A stretch of DNA of 60,000 nucleotides from Hydractinia symbiolongicarpus. Lineage: Eukaryota > Cnidaria > Hydrozoa > Anthoathecata > Hydractiniidae. The notes under the pieces were generated by a model. The model ran no database searches. It saw nothing but the letters and a program-made list of their open reading frames with translations, and was not told the DNA's origin. The stretch is from positions 28,388,001 to 28,448,000 of the forward strand of contig NC_079882.1 in the NCBI RefSeq assembly GCF_029227915.1. Reading direction: 5' to 3'. Below are positions 1-14,000 of the stretch, piece by piece (positions within the stretch are counted from its first letter, which is position 1; every line of letters starts with the position of its first letter). Made by a program: the position numbers and the translations under genes.

Positions 1-207
1 ATTACACAGTCAGGCTTAGTATTTTTCAAAATGAATTAAGAAAATAGTCTTAGATACGTGCTCCAAGAAAAGTTCATTTCATAGAAACTAATTTTTCAGA
101 AATGTTGTACGGAGACGCATTTTTTACTTTTAAAATGGTGGAACAAAGACGACGAAAAATGGTGCAACAAAAACAACGAAAAATTTCAACAAATCAGCAA
201 AGCTTAC

Positions 208-2077
208 GTTTTTCGAGCCACGCGAACCCCCTAATAGGCTGCTATAGCTTCCTCCATTTTTGAAATCAAAGAGCGAAGACTTTTGCCATCCGTCATCGGC
301 AGTGGTCTCATTACTAGGCTTGACGATATCATCGAAATCCCAAATATCACGAGTTTTTTGTCGGGTTAAGCCGGGGGGAGGTCGCAAGTGTTCCAATGCA
401 GAGTCATCAACCGTCGCCCAGGAGTTATCTTTCTTCAAGTTAGAACCAACAGCTTTGTTCATACGAAGATTTTTCGGTACAAACTCGGCACTATCCGGCG
501 ACAATGTACTACTGACTACGGAACTTTCTTTACCATTGAATCCTGGAGCGTATCGCTGTCGTTTTTCATTGTCGGAGTTTTGTCGGCTGGCACGAAGGCT
601 AGTAAGATTATCGTAATAAAACATCGAGCTGGCAGAACTCGTTGTAGGTTCTTCGTCTTTTTCGTCTCTTCCCAGTCCTAGTCCGAATTTTTTGAAAAAA
701 GACCAACCAATATTGTTATCTTTTTTCGTTTTCTTTGCGTCAGAGGGTTCCTCGTATGAACGGTGTTGTGGTGAACCTCTGTTGCTCGTTGAGGGGCTGA
801 TATCTGAAATATGAACCATGCTAACGTGAAACAGAAACAAACAGTACACAGATAATTAACGTGCAATAAAAAAGTGTTTATGTGATGACATTCCTGTCCG
901 TGCACAAAATACTATCTAATATATCTGTCTCGATCCTACCTACGAAGTTTATAAATAACTAACAAATGCACACCATCAGTCTGCCATTTTAACCCCCGTT
1001 TCAACAGCAAAGTAAAACCTACCGTGTAAAAGACCGGACGGGGTAGCAGATCTTGCTCGTTCACCATACTTGTTCGGCTCACTAGCAATACTACTGTGAC
1101 TACTACTACGACTGCTATTACTCAGTGCAGATGGAGATGCAGGACCACTTGCTGAAGACTTTTTGCTATTCTTACCCTTCTTTTTGTTCTTCATCAAAGC
1201 AGCATCGAAGATCGCTGCTGCAATGGCGTGAGGCGATGTGGGCGTGTCCATCATTAGTCTTTCTTTTTCATGGTAGGTAGCAATTTTCTTGCGAGGTGGA
1301 GCTTTCGTTTTGTATTCCGGTTTCGACTTGGGGCGCATGTCTTTGCTTTGAATTAGTGGTTCCGTCAACGAAAAGTCATCTAGTTTATCTAAATGGCCAT
1401 TGTAAGAAGGATACATGGAAGGCGACTCGCTCTTTTTCTTGCCCTTCAGTTTAACAGTTGTAAAGCCAGGTTTCTCATCAACGCGTTCATCGTCTTCAGC
1501 ATTGCTACTGCCACAGCTGTTTTCTTTTTGTAACACTCGATGTTGTTCTTTGCTTTTTTGACTTGTTTTCGATTTCTTTCGGCTCTTTTGTTTCTCGGAG
1601 TCGTCGTTATATTCAAACTTGCTTTTCTGTTTTTGTATTCGCTCTTGTCGCAATTTTTCCATTTGTGATCGATCGTAAGGGTCGCAAAGAACCTCAGTTA
1701 CCGGTTCAATAACAGGCTCCTGTGGTTCCTCGTAAGTTGTAACGCGCTGCGGTTTTCGACTGGCATCGTGTGGTTTCCTCTTGGAGCGCTTAGTCTGTGT
1801 TTCGTGTTCTTTAACAGTAGACCTCGGTTCCGGTTTTTCTTCAGGTATAAACGAATGGTGTGAAGGCTGAACCGTGTTTGAATTTTTTCGAGATGAAGCA
1901 GAGCTCGAGTCAGAGGAACTTCTTCCTCGGTCTCGTAAGCCTGATGAACTATAATTAGATTCGTTAGGTTTATTAGCCGAATGAATTATTTGTGTGCGCA
2001 CTGGAGGAGAACTGTGTGATTTCGCAAGCCTCTGATGATCTTTGGGATCACTAAATTTATCGTTTTTATCAGCGACA
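208..2077 (-). other. TMEM131: TMEM131 cytosolic tail exons
   Basis: Two long exons (1023-2077 and 208-803) encode about 550 residues of low-complexity cytosolic tail rich in Ser, Lys, Glu and Pro, with several Lys/Arg clusters. In the family this tail binds the TRAPP subunit TRAPPC8. Little primary sequence is conserved, so the assignment rests on position and phase-matched joining to the membrane exon. The donor at 207 (GTAAGC on the minus strand) shows that at least one more exon lies left of the window. Confidence 0.85.
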
Positions 2078-5000
2078 CTATAAATGATTAAATTAGACAA
2101 TTAAAAACAAATAAATGAATGACATAACAGGAGAATAAAATTGATCAAAAGAAGGTACAACATGATCAAACAAAGCTACTCACATCTTAAATCCAAAATT
2201 CTTCAGATCCAATAGATGACCATCAGATTTATAGCCACCGAAGTAGGGAGAGGAGGTTACCGAGCCAGCGGTAAACGTGCACTTCACCACGTACTTTTGT
2301 GCGTCGAAATAAGCGAAGAAGATTATGAAGATAAACACCGTTGACATGACAACAGCAGCTGCCACATGCATGTACGGCTCCCAAAAAGGACGAGGCAATG
2401 CGTTTGCGCATAGTGGCAACAAGTGGTGTGGAAGCGTGGCTAACAAGATGAAATCAAGCGATTGCTCCATCGTTGTCAATAGTCGCAAAGTTCGGGTAAC
2501 TCTTGAAGTTGTGAAATCTGGAATAAACCTGCAAACACAAAATCAGTTAAAAACTTTTATTTCGAAGATCAATGATATAACAATAAGACAATGACCTTCC
2601 GATTAAAAGGAACAAAGTATTCCTTACAAGCCAAAAAACTTCACGAAGTTTCAGACTAGGCAAAAAAATAAATAAATAAATAACATACGTCACATCTATC
2701 TTCCTAGTGTCGTTTGGCATAAGGATAAACGATTCGCAGTTTAAAATGCGAAATCCAAAGCCTTCGCACTCGTAATTGTTGATACTCATCGAAACGACAT
2801 GGACTGGTAGTTGACCAACATTGGTCGCTGTGAAAGATCTTTTCACAGTAAAAGATGGATAGACGCGAGCTTTTGGAGTGGATTCTATGAAAGATAAACA
2901 GTTAATGAAATGTTATACAGCTTAATATGACTGAATGATACGTCATTGATCCTATTTCACCAATTTACCATGTTGCAAAAAAAAATGTACCATTAGACCT
3001 TAGAGGTCGGTTCCACGGCTAAATGGCGTTATTCACACTGTATGTTAAACAACTCAATTAGACGCTGATCCATATTGTCCGACATTCACACTAGAAGCAT
3101 TTTGGCATCAAAACTTTTTTTAGCATCTACAGAGCAGAATATAATGCAGAAGTATGAAAAAAAAAACATGGAGAAATTTCAACTTCTCTTATCTCAGCAT
3201 AAACGCCGATCAGCCGTCTAAAAAAAACACCAAAGAATAACCCAAAAATTTTGATTTTAAAATTGACATTTGCGTTTAAGTGGGGTGTAATAAGCGTCTA
3301 ACTTGCGCTACAATCAGACCCAGCCAAATTGACGCTAGTCGTCTATAAATTGACAAAACACAGAACACAAGAAAATGGTAATAGGTAAAGGTTTTCACCA
3401 GCAAACTTACTGTTGCAATCTTTTAAGTGAATTGCTTTTATCTCAAAAAACAGAACAGATGATTTGCTGCCTGGCGCATTGCCATCCATGTTGAAATGTG
3501 TGCGAGCACCTTGACCATGCACCACAACCAGATCGAGAACAGTAAGGTTATTCCTACAAAGTGAAAAGTTTTAAAATGTTCCATTTCAATGCTGATTTTT
3601 TGTTGGTCAAATCAACAATGTCAATGATTTTATTAAGGTATTTTGTTAGCCACATAAAAACTTTACATTCTTTTTTGTAAAAGATGTTTGCAAAGATTGT
3701 CAAAAACAAACAAACAAACAAACAAACGAAAATGTCACTCCCAGTTTTAAAAACTTCTTAAATCCTTGAAACATACAAAAAGCATTTTGACTTTTGTGCA
3801 AAGCACACAGGTTTTCTAGCATGTTTAAAAACTACTTGTTTTCAAGCTCACTAGGTTTTTCCCAAGCTATTTTAAAAACAGCTAATTTTATGTGCACTGC
3901 AAAACAGCTATTAAATACCTGACGACCATAATGGATGTTTTAGGTGACTCGTCATTGGGAAGAAAACCAACTTGCACAGATTTCTTTTCTCTTGGTTGAA
4001 GTATCATAGACAAACTATTTACTGATGGATACACGTTTAAAGCTGAGGACACTTGTTGATGGTCTTGCCAACCGTCCTGTAACAAAAAATATTCATGAGG
4101 CTATTATCAACGTAATATTAAAAAAAATCCTATCTTAAGATTTTTAAGAAACATTTTTGTTTACAGATAAATGTAGCTAATTCTTAGATAGACTATACAG
4201 ATAAAAAAAATGGTTTTTTCGGAAATTCTTTGAGCGTGTATTAAAAGTTGTTTAAATTTTTCGAAGAGTTCAACTATACATGTTTTTACCTTGATATCAG
4301 GAAGTGTGAACTGCGAATGACCATTTAAATCCAACGAAAAAGAATCCATTATCAATCTGAAAGGAACGACACCAAATTCAGTCAAGTTAATTACAATACT
4401 AGAATAGTTAGACAGAACACTACAAAAAAATTTAAAGTGCAGTCAGTGCAGAGTGCTATATTCCCAAGGCTCTAACTCCAAAAATAAAACCAATGTAATG
4501 ACATAATATCCGTCAGAGTAAAGAATATTTAGCTACCTATCAGACAACAGATCCAGTCCACCATCCGGTTGAGGGTAACTCAGTAGAGGAACAATCTGTA
4601 CTACTAAAGGATGATCTGAAGGATTTGTTATCACCATGTTCTCGAAAGAAAAATTCCCGACATGAGTTGGCGGGAACCTGATCGATTGCTCAACTAAACT
4701 TGGCCAAGCTAGTGATGCTTGGACGGGTATAGTGTAACTTTTAATCACAGATGAGTCAATGATGATCGATGCGTTGAAACTATAAAGCAAGTGAAAATTT
4801 ATCACCACCAATTGCACTGACCAATTGACAAACCGACAAACATTAACATCAATACACATATCTAATATACAGTTCCAATTTTTTCTAATTTTTTTCGTAT
4901 TATTATTATTTCATATTGGGATATTTTAAAAAAGCAATATTCAGAATGCACAACTCTTTCCAGAGTTTAGTATTTTTGTTTTTTTTAAACTTTTTGTGGA

Positions 5001-8000
5001 ATTAATATACCTAGATTCTTGTTTGCTGTTGACGATATCCCATTTTCTTCGCAGTTTATCAAGCAGATTAAAATCGTGCTCCCATGTATCAGCAGGAAGA
5101 GATAAACTTTGATGCCAATGATCACAAGCTATGAAAACATGATTTCAATATGTCAACAAGCTAGTAAATAATCTAAAATAGCACAAAAAATACAACAATG
5201 GTAAATCCCTTAAGTAAAGTAAGATAAGAGCAGAAAAACCCTTATATTTCTAAACCTAAAAATTAATGAGCTTTGATAAGTTTCATTGTGTATCCCTGTT
5301 GAAAATACATAGGGAAGAAAATTTTTTATTACCTGGATCTATTTCACATACACAGAGGTAACATTGGGATTCTTCCCCAAAAAATGGATCAAACTTAACC
5401 CAACCAATCTGAAAAAAAATTTGAAAAGTTGACGGAACTGCTGACATAACTTAAGGTCTTTATTAAAAATATCTAAATATGAAATGTGAAACTTACATGA
5501 ACTTTTTCTTTCGATGGTAACTCTGGCAAATAGTCTGGGCGTATAAAGTGAAATCTAGGATCCTCCGGATACACACTGAGGTTCTGCAACGTTATCGGGT
5601 ATGGAAATGTAGATTCAATCGTTAATGCATAATTTTCAGTTCGTCCCTAGAGTCAACAAATAACTATAAGTTTCTCTAGATAGTATTTCCTGACTCAATA
5701 ACTCAATAAATATAGAAAATGTACTTACAGGAAAAGCTTTTTCAATTTTTATTCTCCTAGGTTTTGATACAAGGCTTCCTTCCACGGCTTTCAAATATAT
5801 TGGTATCCGTATTGCCTAACAGAACAAAGACATTAAATTGATTAATGAACGAGGAAAAGTAAATTTAAGATTTTTGCTATATATTTAGATGAATGAAAAT
5901 ATTTATTACAATAGTGAACAGACTAAAAATAAAGAACATACTTCAAATATTGTTTTCATAATAATTTCTCCATGGTAAGTCCCTTCTTTCTGAGGTGCTT
6001 CAATGTCAACCGTGAAGGTAACCACATCACTGGGCTTAAGTATCAGCTCATCGCCCTAATGCAAAAAAAAAACATGTCATTAAAGACAAAGAAACAAATT
6101 AATATAAATTTTTACTTTAAAGGGCACTAGAAGTCAGCAAAGGGGAGTAAATAACAGCCAAAAAATCCACTGCAATATGGTTTGTGTATTAAAGTTAAAA
6201 TTTTTTGGATTAGTTTTTTTCTTCTATATTCCCAACATTTGAGTGTATACAACCTTTCTTATTCAATTTTTTTCATGTCAGCAAAAAAATTTCGAACTGT
6301 GAAAGCTAATTACCTGCTTTACGTCCACATGCTTAGATTTTAGAGAGAAAACTTTTGTCTTGTTGCCAAAAATTTGACAACTTGATTTAGGGAGTTTTTG
6401 TGAACACATCAGCATTGTCCTCTGCAATTGAACGTGAAATAGAAAGAATTGTAATCCTAATCCCTTGACAAATGTGTGCCATTTCATTCCCAACAAATCA
6501 TCTCCATAAATAGGTGTAAAAACATACAATGTGCAGTTAAACAGACTAACCTCTTTTCCAGTTTTTTTCTTGCTAGTTGAACCTTTTGATGCTGTTGTGT
6601 TATTACTTTTCTCATTAACCCATTTGCTTCGTTTCGAGTGCTTAGTTTTCTTTAAATTTTTTACATGAAGTAGACGTAATCGGGCAAACTCAAATTGTGT
6701 TCCATATTCTTTTATCGAAACCTTAAGTAAGTGGAAATGAAAAAATACAGCCTAGAACTAAGAACAAAAACAAATTATAACCTAAAACAAACAAAAAAAC
6801 CCAAAAACAAATACATTGAGAAATCTGCGTGCCTTAAGTTATTTTTTTACACAGAAAATGTGACAAGCAAATGTTACATTAGTAAAATCTGGATGCAATT
6901 TAAATTTGATTTAAAAAGAAACTATTAGCAGCACAAAGATTAAATTAGGTAAAATTAAAACAGCCTACCTCTACAGGATTGTTATTAATAATTCTGAATG
7001 TGAGGCTTCTATTTTCCTGAGTTCCAACTGTTCCATAATCCAAGACATCATCATTTAAACTATCCACAATATACTAAAATAAAATAAAATTTATTATAAA
7101 ATATGCCTTCACTTACAACACCAAGTAAATACAGATGTTAGACAACATTCATTTTCCCTGTAATTAAACAATATTGCTAATACTATAAATATTGCGCAGT
7201 TGCACTGACCTTAAGCTTTCCATTATAGCAGTGAACTGGAATTGTGAAAATTGAAGCATTGGTGTATAGCCGTAGAACAGTAGAAAAAGATAACTCAGAT
7301 TCATTGGCTTGAAAAGTTAACGATAACGGTGATATCAACTTGCCTGGTGGAACCATGATGGCTTTGGAAAAATTAAGAATCTACAAAAGAAAGATAAAGG
7401 ATATTTGCTTGACAATACTTTGCTTACATCAGTGCTTAACAAACAAAAAGACCTTACAGAAAATATATGTTGTGCTTCCACTGGCAAAGTTGCATTATAA
7501 ATCACTAAAGTTGTATTGAATGTGTTTGTTATGGTTAAAACTTGTGTCATTGGAGAGTCGCCAGCAAAAAATGAAGTCTTTCCCACAGAATATGCAAGAG
7601 TCCTGAAATTGAAGTTAAAACAATATATTTAAACAAACAATATATCTTGCAAAACTTATGTGTCATCATATTAAAAATAAAAAACATAATTTAAAACTTT
7701 ATGATTTATCTGGAATTTCCACTTTTTAATTTCCTTAATAAGGAAATAACCTTGTCCAGCATCTAAATGTTAAATAAAAATTACCCTTGAAGCACGTTTG
7801 CTTGATAAGGAACTTCTAATCTCTTTTTATCATCAGAAGTGTAAACAATTATTTTGCCACTGTTCTGTCTTTTATGAGAAGCTTGCAGTGCTGCAAAAGA
7901 TTAGGAAAATAGTTTAGATGGGTTTTTAACACTTATAAGCATATTCAGGCCCAGATGGGGGAACTTTTTAGGTATACGCTTAGAATATTGGCCAATTAAT

Positions 8001-11000
8001 CCTACAGTTATGTGGTTTTTCTGGTGTTATGGTTATTGTATATTAGAACGCAATATTTTAACTTAATGAACACCACTATACCGTCTGAACTTGGCCTTGT
8101 TTTGTTGCTGTTCTTTGGAAAATTTAAATGAAGCCATTTCATCCAAATAAGGCAACACTTAAAGCCGTCCTTAAAAATTTTCTGTGTGCCGATTTCTGAC
8201 CAAACTTCACAATTTCTCGGTTTGGCTCAGGATTTTTCAATATTTTTTTATGTTCCAAATATTTTGCCAATTTCTGACCTAAAAACAGTCAAAATGTAGT
8301 GACTCTAATTTTTTATAAAGCATAAGTATAGCTAAATAAAAATGTGGCAAAAAAAGAACGCTAAGCAAATAAATATTCAAAACAACAGAGCAATAGCTCT
8401 CTTTAAGTGCCTAAAATGTTAGTTTACATGTATCAGTACTGTATGCATTTATGCTGACGTGTTACAGAGACCAAGTGGGATACAGTAAGACTATTTTAGC
8501 AAGCATAATGTAAGCATATTCTTAGTCTGATTGTGTTTTTGCAAAAGCATATCCCATCTTGATTTCGAATTTGACTTGCTTATAAAAATATATACTTATC
8601 AAGAAAGGTTTGGGTGGGGTGTATGTTCACCTTTTGCAAAAAAGTGATAATGGTCTGATGTAACAAATTAAATTTATTTCATTACCTTGGCTGGCAGTAT
8701 GGAAAAATTTATAAACAAAATCACATCACTACTCCCATCTTTCAGTTCTAAAGTTGAGAACAGTGGGAAAAACAGCTTATACCTGTATAAGTTATTGTCG
8801 CTATTTTTGAATACTTCTTTGATGTTTTCAAGCTAAACGGCTAAAAAAACATTTTAAAAATATATGACTTAAGCACAGACATAAAAATGAAAATTTGTTG
8901 TTTTTATCCCATAAAAAAGTAGATGGATATTTAAAAAAAAAAATTACCGTGAACTGCACGCTGACAGCTTTATTAGGTGGAACCACTTGTATTGACTAAA
9001 AATAGTTCATTAATACATCTTAGGTTACATTTTATCTGAAGGTAAAAGTATTAAAAAGCACTGATGTTTTTGTGAAACTTGGAGAAACTTACCAATAACT
9101 GTAGGGATTTGTTTCCATTGTTTAATGCATTCAAATTTAATGATTTTGGCTCATCTAGAAAGGTGAATTTTTTAATCAAGCATGCATACTATATGGACTG
9201 GTGTTTTTCTTTGGCCTGATCATTAGTTTAAATTGTAAATTGCAATATAACTTACCCATGGTTCGCAACGTTCCAAAATCAAGCATATCAACATTGGTAT
9301 ATAAACCTTTTTCTAGAAACAAATTTATTTTTTTTATGAATCACTCAGTCTGGACAAGTGTACAAGACAGAAGCATAATAAAGTGGCTTACTTGTAGACA
9401 CTAGCATTTCAAACGGCAAAATTAAAACATCTGTGGGTGGAGCAGGCGGGCCAATCACAATTCTAATGAATCGAATAGCCAGTCCTTCCTCCTTGGAGAA
9501 GTATGTAGCCTTCATCACAGCTTTTGTTTCGTAAGGTGGAATCTCCCATAGTTTACCAATACTATCATTATTGTTTCCAAGCAGATCTAGATGCAAGTCA
9601 CTGCCACTGGAATACATCTCTGTAATCTGAAACAAACAGTTGAACATGGTAATTGTTATAAACATGTGAATAGTCTTGGGATTAGATAAATACCATAACA
9701 TTACACCAAAGTGGTTACCCTTTGGGTTATTCAAGTATTAAAACAAACACAGTATTTAAATGAGTTAATTCTGTTGACATAACACTAAAACAAGTCTTGA
9801 GGAACTTATCGCATTTCTGTGATTTACAGAGCTGTAAGTCTACACGTTTAGTTATTTTTTTTGCAATGTTAAGGATGCTTGACTTTTAGAAGTCTTGTTA
9901 GGTCCTTTCCTTTAATGCTTGGTATAGAGTTTTATGTATTAGACGTGATTTAGCTAAAACTTTTTCTTTTACTTAAAATGGTCTAGCTTATGGGTCATTA
10001 TCAAGAAAATTATGAAAATCAAAACTTGAAGTGTGATTTGTTAAAAAAATATTTCACTGTTAAGAAGCTTAATTGTTATTTGCTGCTGAACAAAACAGCT
10101 AAAAAGTTTTCCTAAAAATAACATTAAAAGCAACAATAATAACTAAACTTTTGGAAAAGGACGATGAAAATCTTTCGCAGACTCAAGATTATGGTTTCTC
10201 AGAGTTTAAAACAGAGTGATGTAACTATTGAGACTATATTTTGCCTAAAAATTTTGCCTAAAACATCATTTTGGTGGTAATGCTTATTTGCTTCCTGCTC
10301 CACTTCTGTCTTGTACATTCTTTGGTTCCAAATTACAAAGTTTCACAAGGTAACACTTAAACAACATTTTGCTTGCATGGCAGGGTTGAAACAAGAAGAA
10401 TCTATCAGTTGTTTTCGAAATTTCGCAGAGAATGTTAAAATAAATATAAAGAAAAAATAGGTTATGCATTCCTAAAAAATTATAGTATATGGAATTAAAA
10501 GAACAAGAAAATTTTTCTACCCCATGTACCCTATTGTTTTGGTGTGGGGAACAAGCATAATGCAAGTTTAAGCTACGTTCAGTCAGGTATTTCAAATCAA
10601 ACACAAACAAGTTGTAAGTAGAGTAATAAAACTTTATTACTATTTGTAAAGCACACAAATATTCAATTTAAACAAGAAGCTCAGGGGGTTTATCAATTTT
10701 GCAATGAAGGCAATATAACACAAAACAAGCGAAGAAGTTCATGACACGTTTATCAGAATGGTCTATCAAAGCAATTTGGACTAAATCTGGTATTTAAAGT
10801 AATGCTTCTGTAGCCTTCCTTCATTTTCAGCTTACAACTACATGAATAAATAAAAACCTGAAATTTATATCGCTGTTCCTCACGCTGACATAAACAATAA
10901 AAAACATGCGCACGATGCTCTGAATAAATTCAAATGCTGGCAGATGATCTCAATTTTTTTTTGAGAATAATAATAAACTCTCCCACAAAGCTTCTTAGGA

Positions 11001-14000
11001 ATGAAATATATTTCATAGTTACGCTAATACCATCAGCGCTTGAAAAATCAAAAAAATACCTTGTTGTAAACTAAAAACCAGGTTGAAAACAAAATTATTT
11101 GTTGTGAAAAAAAAAGTTAGTTGATTAGGATGATAGGATGATATAAGTCTGTGTTTTATCAGAAATTCAAATGCTAGACAGATATGATTTAGAAATCAAA
11201 CAATTTCCTCTTGCAAAGCGCATAGAAATTGAATTATATGAAGTCAAAGGGTGGCTACTACAAATAATATTCAATAATTAACTACAACACTAACAATCAA
11301 TTATGAAAATCATTACCGAAAAGAATCATGTTATAACAGGCTTAAGTTATGGCGGTCAAGTAAAAAGAAACTGCTTAAATAAGCTTTATAAAAAGAATTT
11401 TAGGTTAAAGCATTCTTAAATCCATTTGACTTCATGCTTCCTTTTTTTACAAGTTTCATAATTTGGAGTAAAAAGACAAAATCTGTATTATCAGTTGATG
11501 GCTTTCTGAAAAATTAGGTTAATTTAAAAAACTAAGATCATGCTTAATGTTTTTTGTTTGCACTTATAAACACTGGCCCCGTGACACCAGTACACATTGT
11601 TAGACACCTTGTTAAACACCACAATTATCTGTGAAAAAACGTGTGTTGATGGTTACAATGAATTATTTACGTTTCCTTAACAGTTTATATCAAATATATT
11701 ACATCACAAAAAAAGGTATTTTCAGTATGGATATTTACGCCTATTTCCTGCAACATCATACACTGACATACTTTTAGCGTTAGAAACGTTTGTAGTCAAA
11801 ATACTTATTTTAAAAACTTGTGCTCACTTAATTTATTTTATGATAAAATTAAGCCTTTTAAAAAATGTTTGGGGATTTTCCCTGCTTTACTTTCTATGCT
11901 ATTCTACAATGCATTTTTTTTACTGGAAATCAACCTTTTAATAAAAAAAATGATCATAATGGTGTGTACAATTTATACACTAAGAAATATCTATTCAACT
12001 CTCCTTTAAAAAAAGTTGAATATTTTCAACATTGTCTGCAAAAGTAAAAAAGTTATTTCAAATGAGCTCATAGATTGAAGCTATGGCAACTCAGCAAAAC
12101 GATTTTGGTCAAGCTAGATATAAGTTTAGATAGAAAGTAATTAGTAACGCCCTGCATGTGGTAGATGAATTGTTATAAAATTCTCAATTACAGCAATTAC
12201 ATTAAATAATGATTTGGTAATGGAATATTAATTGGTTATTAATCTTTTATAAGAGGTTATTAAGGATTTTAATAAATGATTAAGTGCTGTACAATCTACA
12301 ACCTTTAATGATCAGTTTATTTGTTTGGTGCATTATTTTAATACAGACTCATTTAACAGTGCTGCATACAACAGCACACCAAATTTTACAAACTGTATGT
12401 ATTTTTCAAGCTCAAATGTTTAAGAAAGCTAATTTATTAAAATAAAAAAGCAAGTCTCTCTCTTAACAACATCTTGCAGTCAATTAAACAGCTTAATACC
12501 TGAATAGCTTCACTATATGGATTATACATGTTTATATAGGGAGAAAAAGTGCCATTTAATGGTATTCTGGCAGAGACGAATGCTCGTAATCTGTAAGGAT
12601 TGGCCATTCCAACACCAAAAACCTGTAAGGAAAGAAAAATTGCAGTTGTTGCACAAACTCGAAATCATCAAAACAAAAGCTAATCAATAAACAAATAACA
12701 CACCTGATATGGAAAATTTCCCCTTGAAGTATGAATATAAACAGTATGTTCCACATTTCCAATCATGGTGGCTAAAAACACTAAGTCTATCGTCATGTTG
12801 GTAAGTGGTGACAACATCTGAAACAAGAAAAGTATGAATCGAATGAAAATAAATCTATGTATGTACCATCAGCAGGGAGATATTTATATCAGCAAAACTT
12901 TATACACTTTTTTATAATGAACAATGAGTCTACGCACTTCACCCAGAAATATTAGTTAGATACTTAGGAAAAACGCTTCCAAAAATTATTTAGTCATTGT
13001 TTATTTGTATATGCTAATAAAAGTATATTTTTGTTTCATTTGAAAAAGACAAGATTCTGCCTTTTTCTTAGCTAATGTGTTGTTTATGACCGTAAAATAT
13101 CAAATTCTCAAGTATACTACTGTAAGTTAAGGTTGCAAAGGCTTTCTCTGTCAAACTATGCTTCGGGATACCATGGAAATGTTTTTTATTTGATCAATGA
13201 TTTGCCAACATATTGTTTAATTTTTAACCATTTATTTTCCCCTATCAATAAACTTGCCAGACTCACTTTTTTTGAAAATCTTGATGCATGAAATGGAGGC
13301 AAAGCATTTACAGCTAGTATTTCTATGTCGTTCTGATCACTTGGATTTAACAAAACTATGGATTGGACATGTGGCATACCAACTGGTCTAAAATATAACA
13401 AAATTTGTGAAATATTTAATCTTTGTTTAATTTAGTGCTTGTATAATATAAACTATGCATAATCCTTTGTGTTAATATTCTGTAATGTTATAATAGTGTG
13501 AACTTACTGTTCCTGAAAATCCAAAAATGTTGGCTGAAATAATAACACTCTAAAATTTGGAACGCTATACTTTCCACTGGATCCATCACTAAAGTAAATA
13601 AAAAGCATGGCAATAAACAACACATGGGTTTTATATTGTATCATAAGAAGTCGATAAGTATGTGGAAAAATCCACTTAGGGAGGTCTGTTTGAATTTTAT
13701 GAGGTCTGCAATGACCCTTCCACAAAGAAACTTGTTGTGTAGAGCTTAAAAAAAGGATGTGTTCCTATTTATACGTTTATCTGTTTAGTTTTTTCTTTAT
13801 TTCGCTTTGTTAAAAGTTCTTTTGTTTATAAGAAAATTATCAAATAAAATACACAATATACAATTTATCTAGTAAAAAAAACAATGTTTTGTAAACATGC
13901 TAAAGAGCGCAAAAATACAGCAGGGAAATGTATCCTAATTTTTTTGAATTTTTTTTATAAGAACTATGATTGTTAAGCTGTTGGCAGCAGCTGTTTCTAT

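Noticed and set aside
3000-3340. Possible miniature transposon in a TMEM131 intron (repeated GACGCT/GCGTCTA words)
   Set aside because: The words do not form consistent terminal repeats, so evidence is insufficient.
8686-8775. Attractive minus-strand exon (LFFPLFSTLELKD...) with AG/GT borders in TMEM131
   Set aside because: Its phase (0-0) cannot join the next exon at 7890, which needs phase 1. The neighbouring 8783-8840 fits both phases and gives KTSKKYSKIATITY, matching the family.
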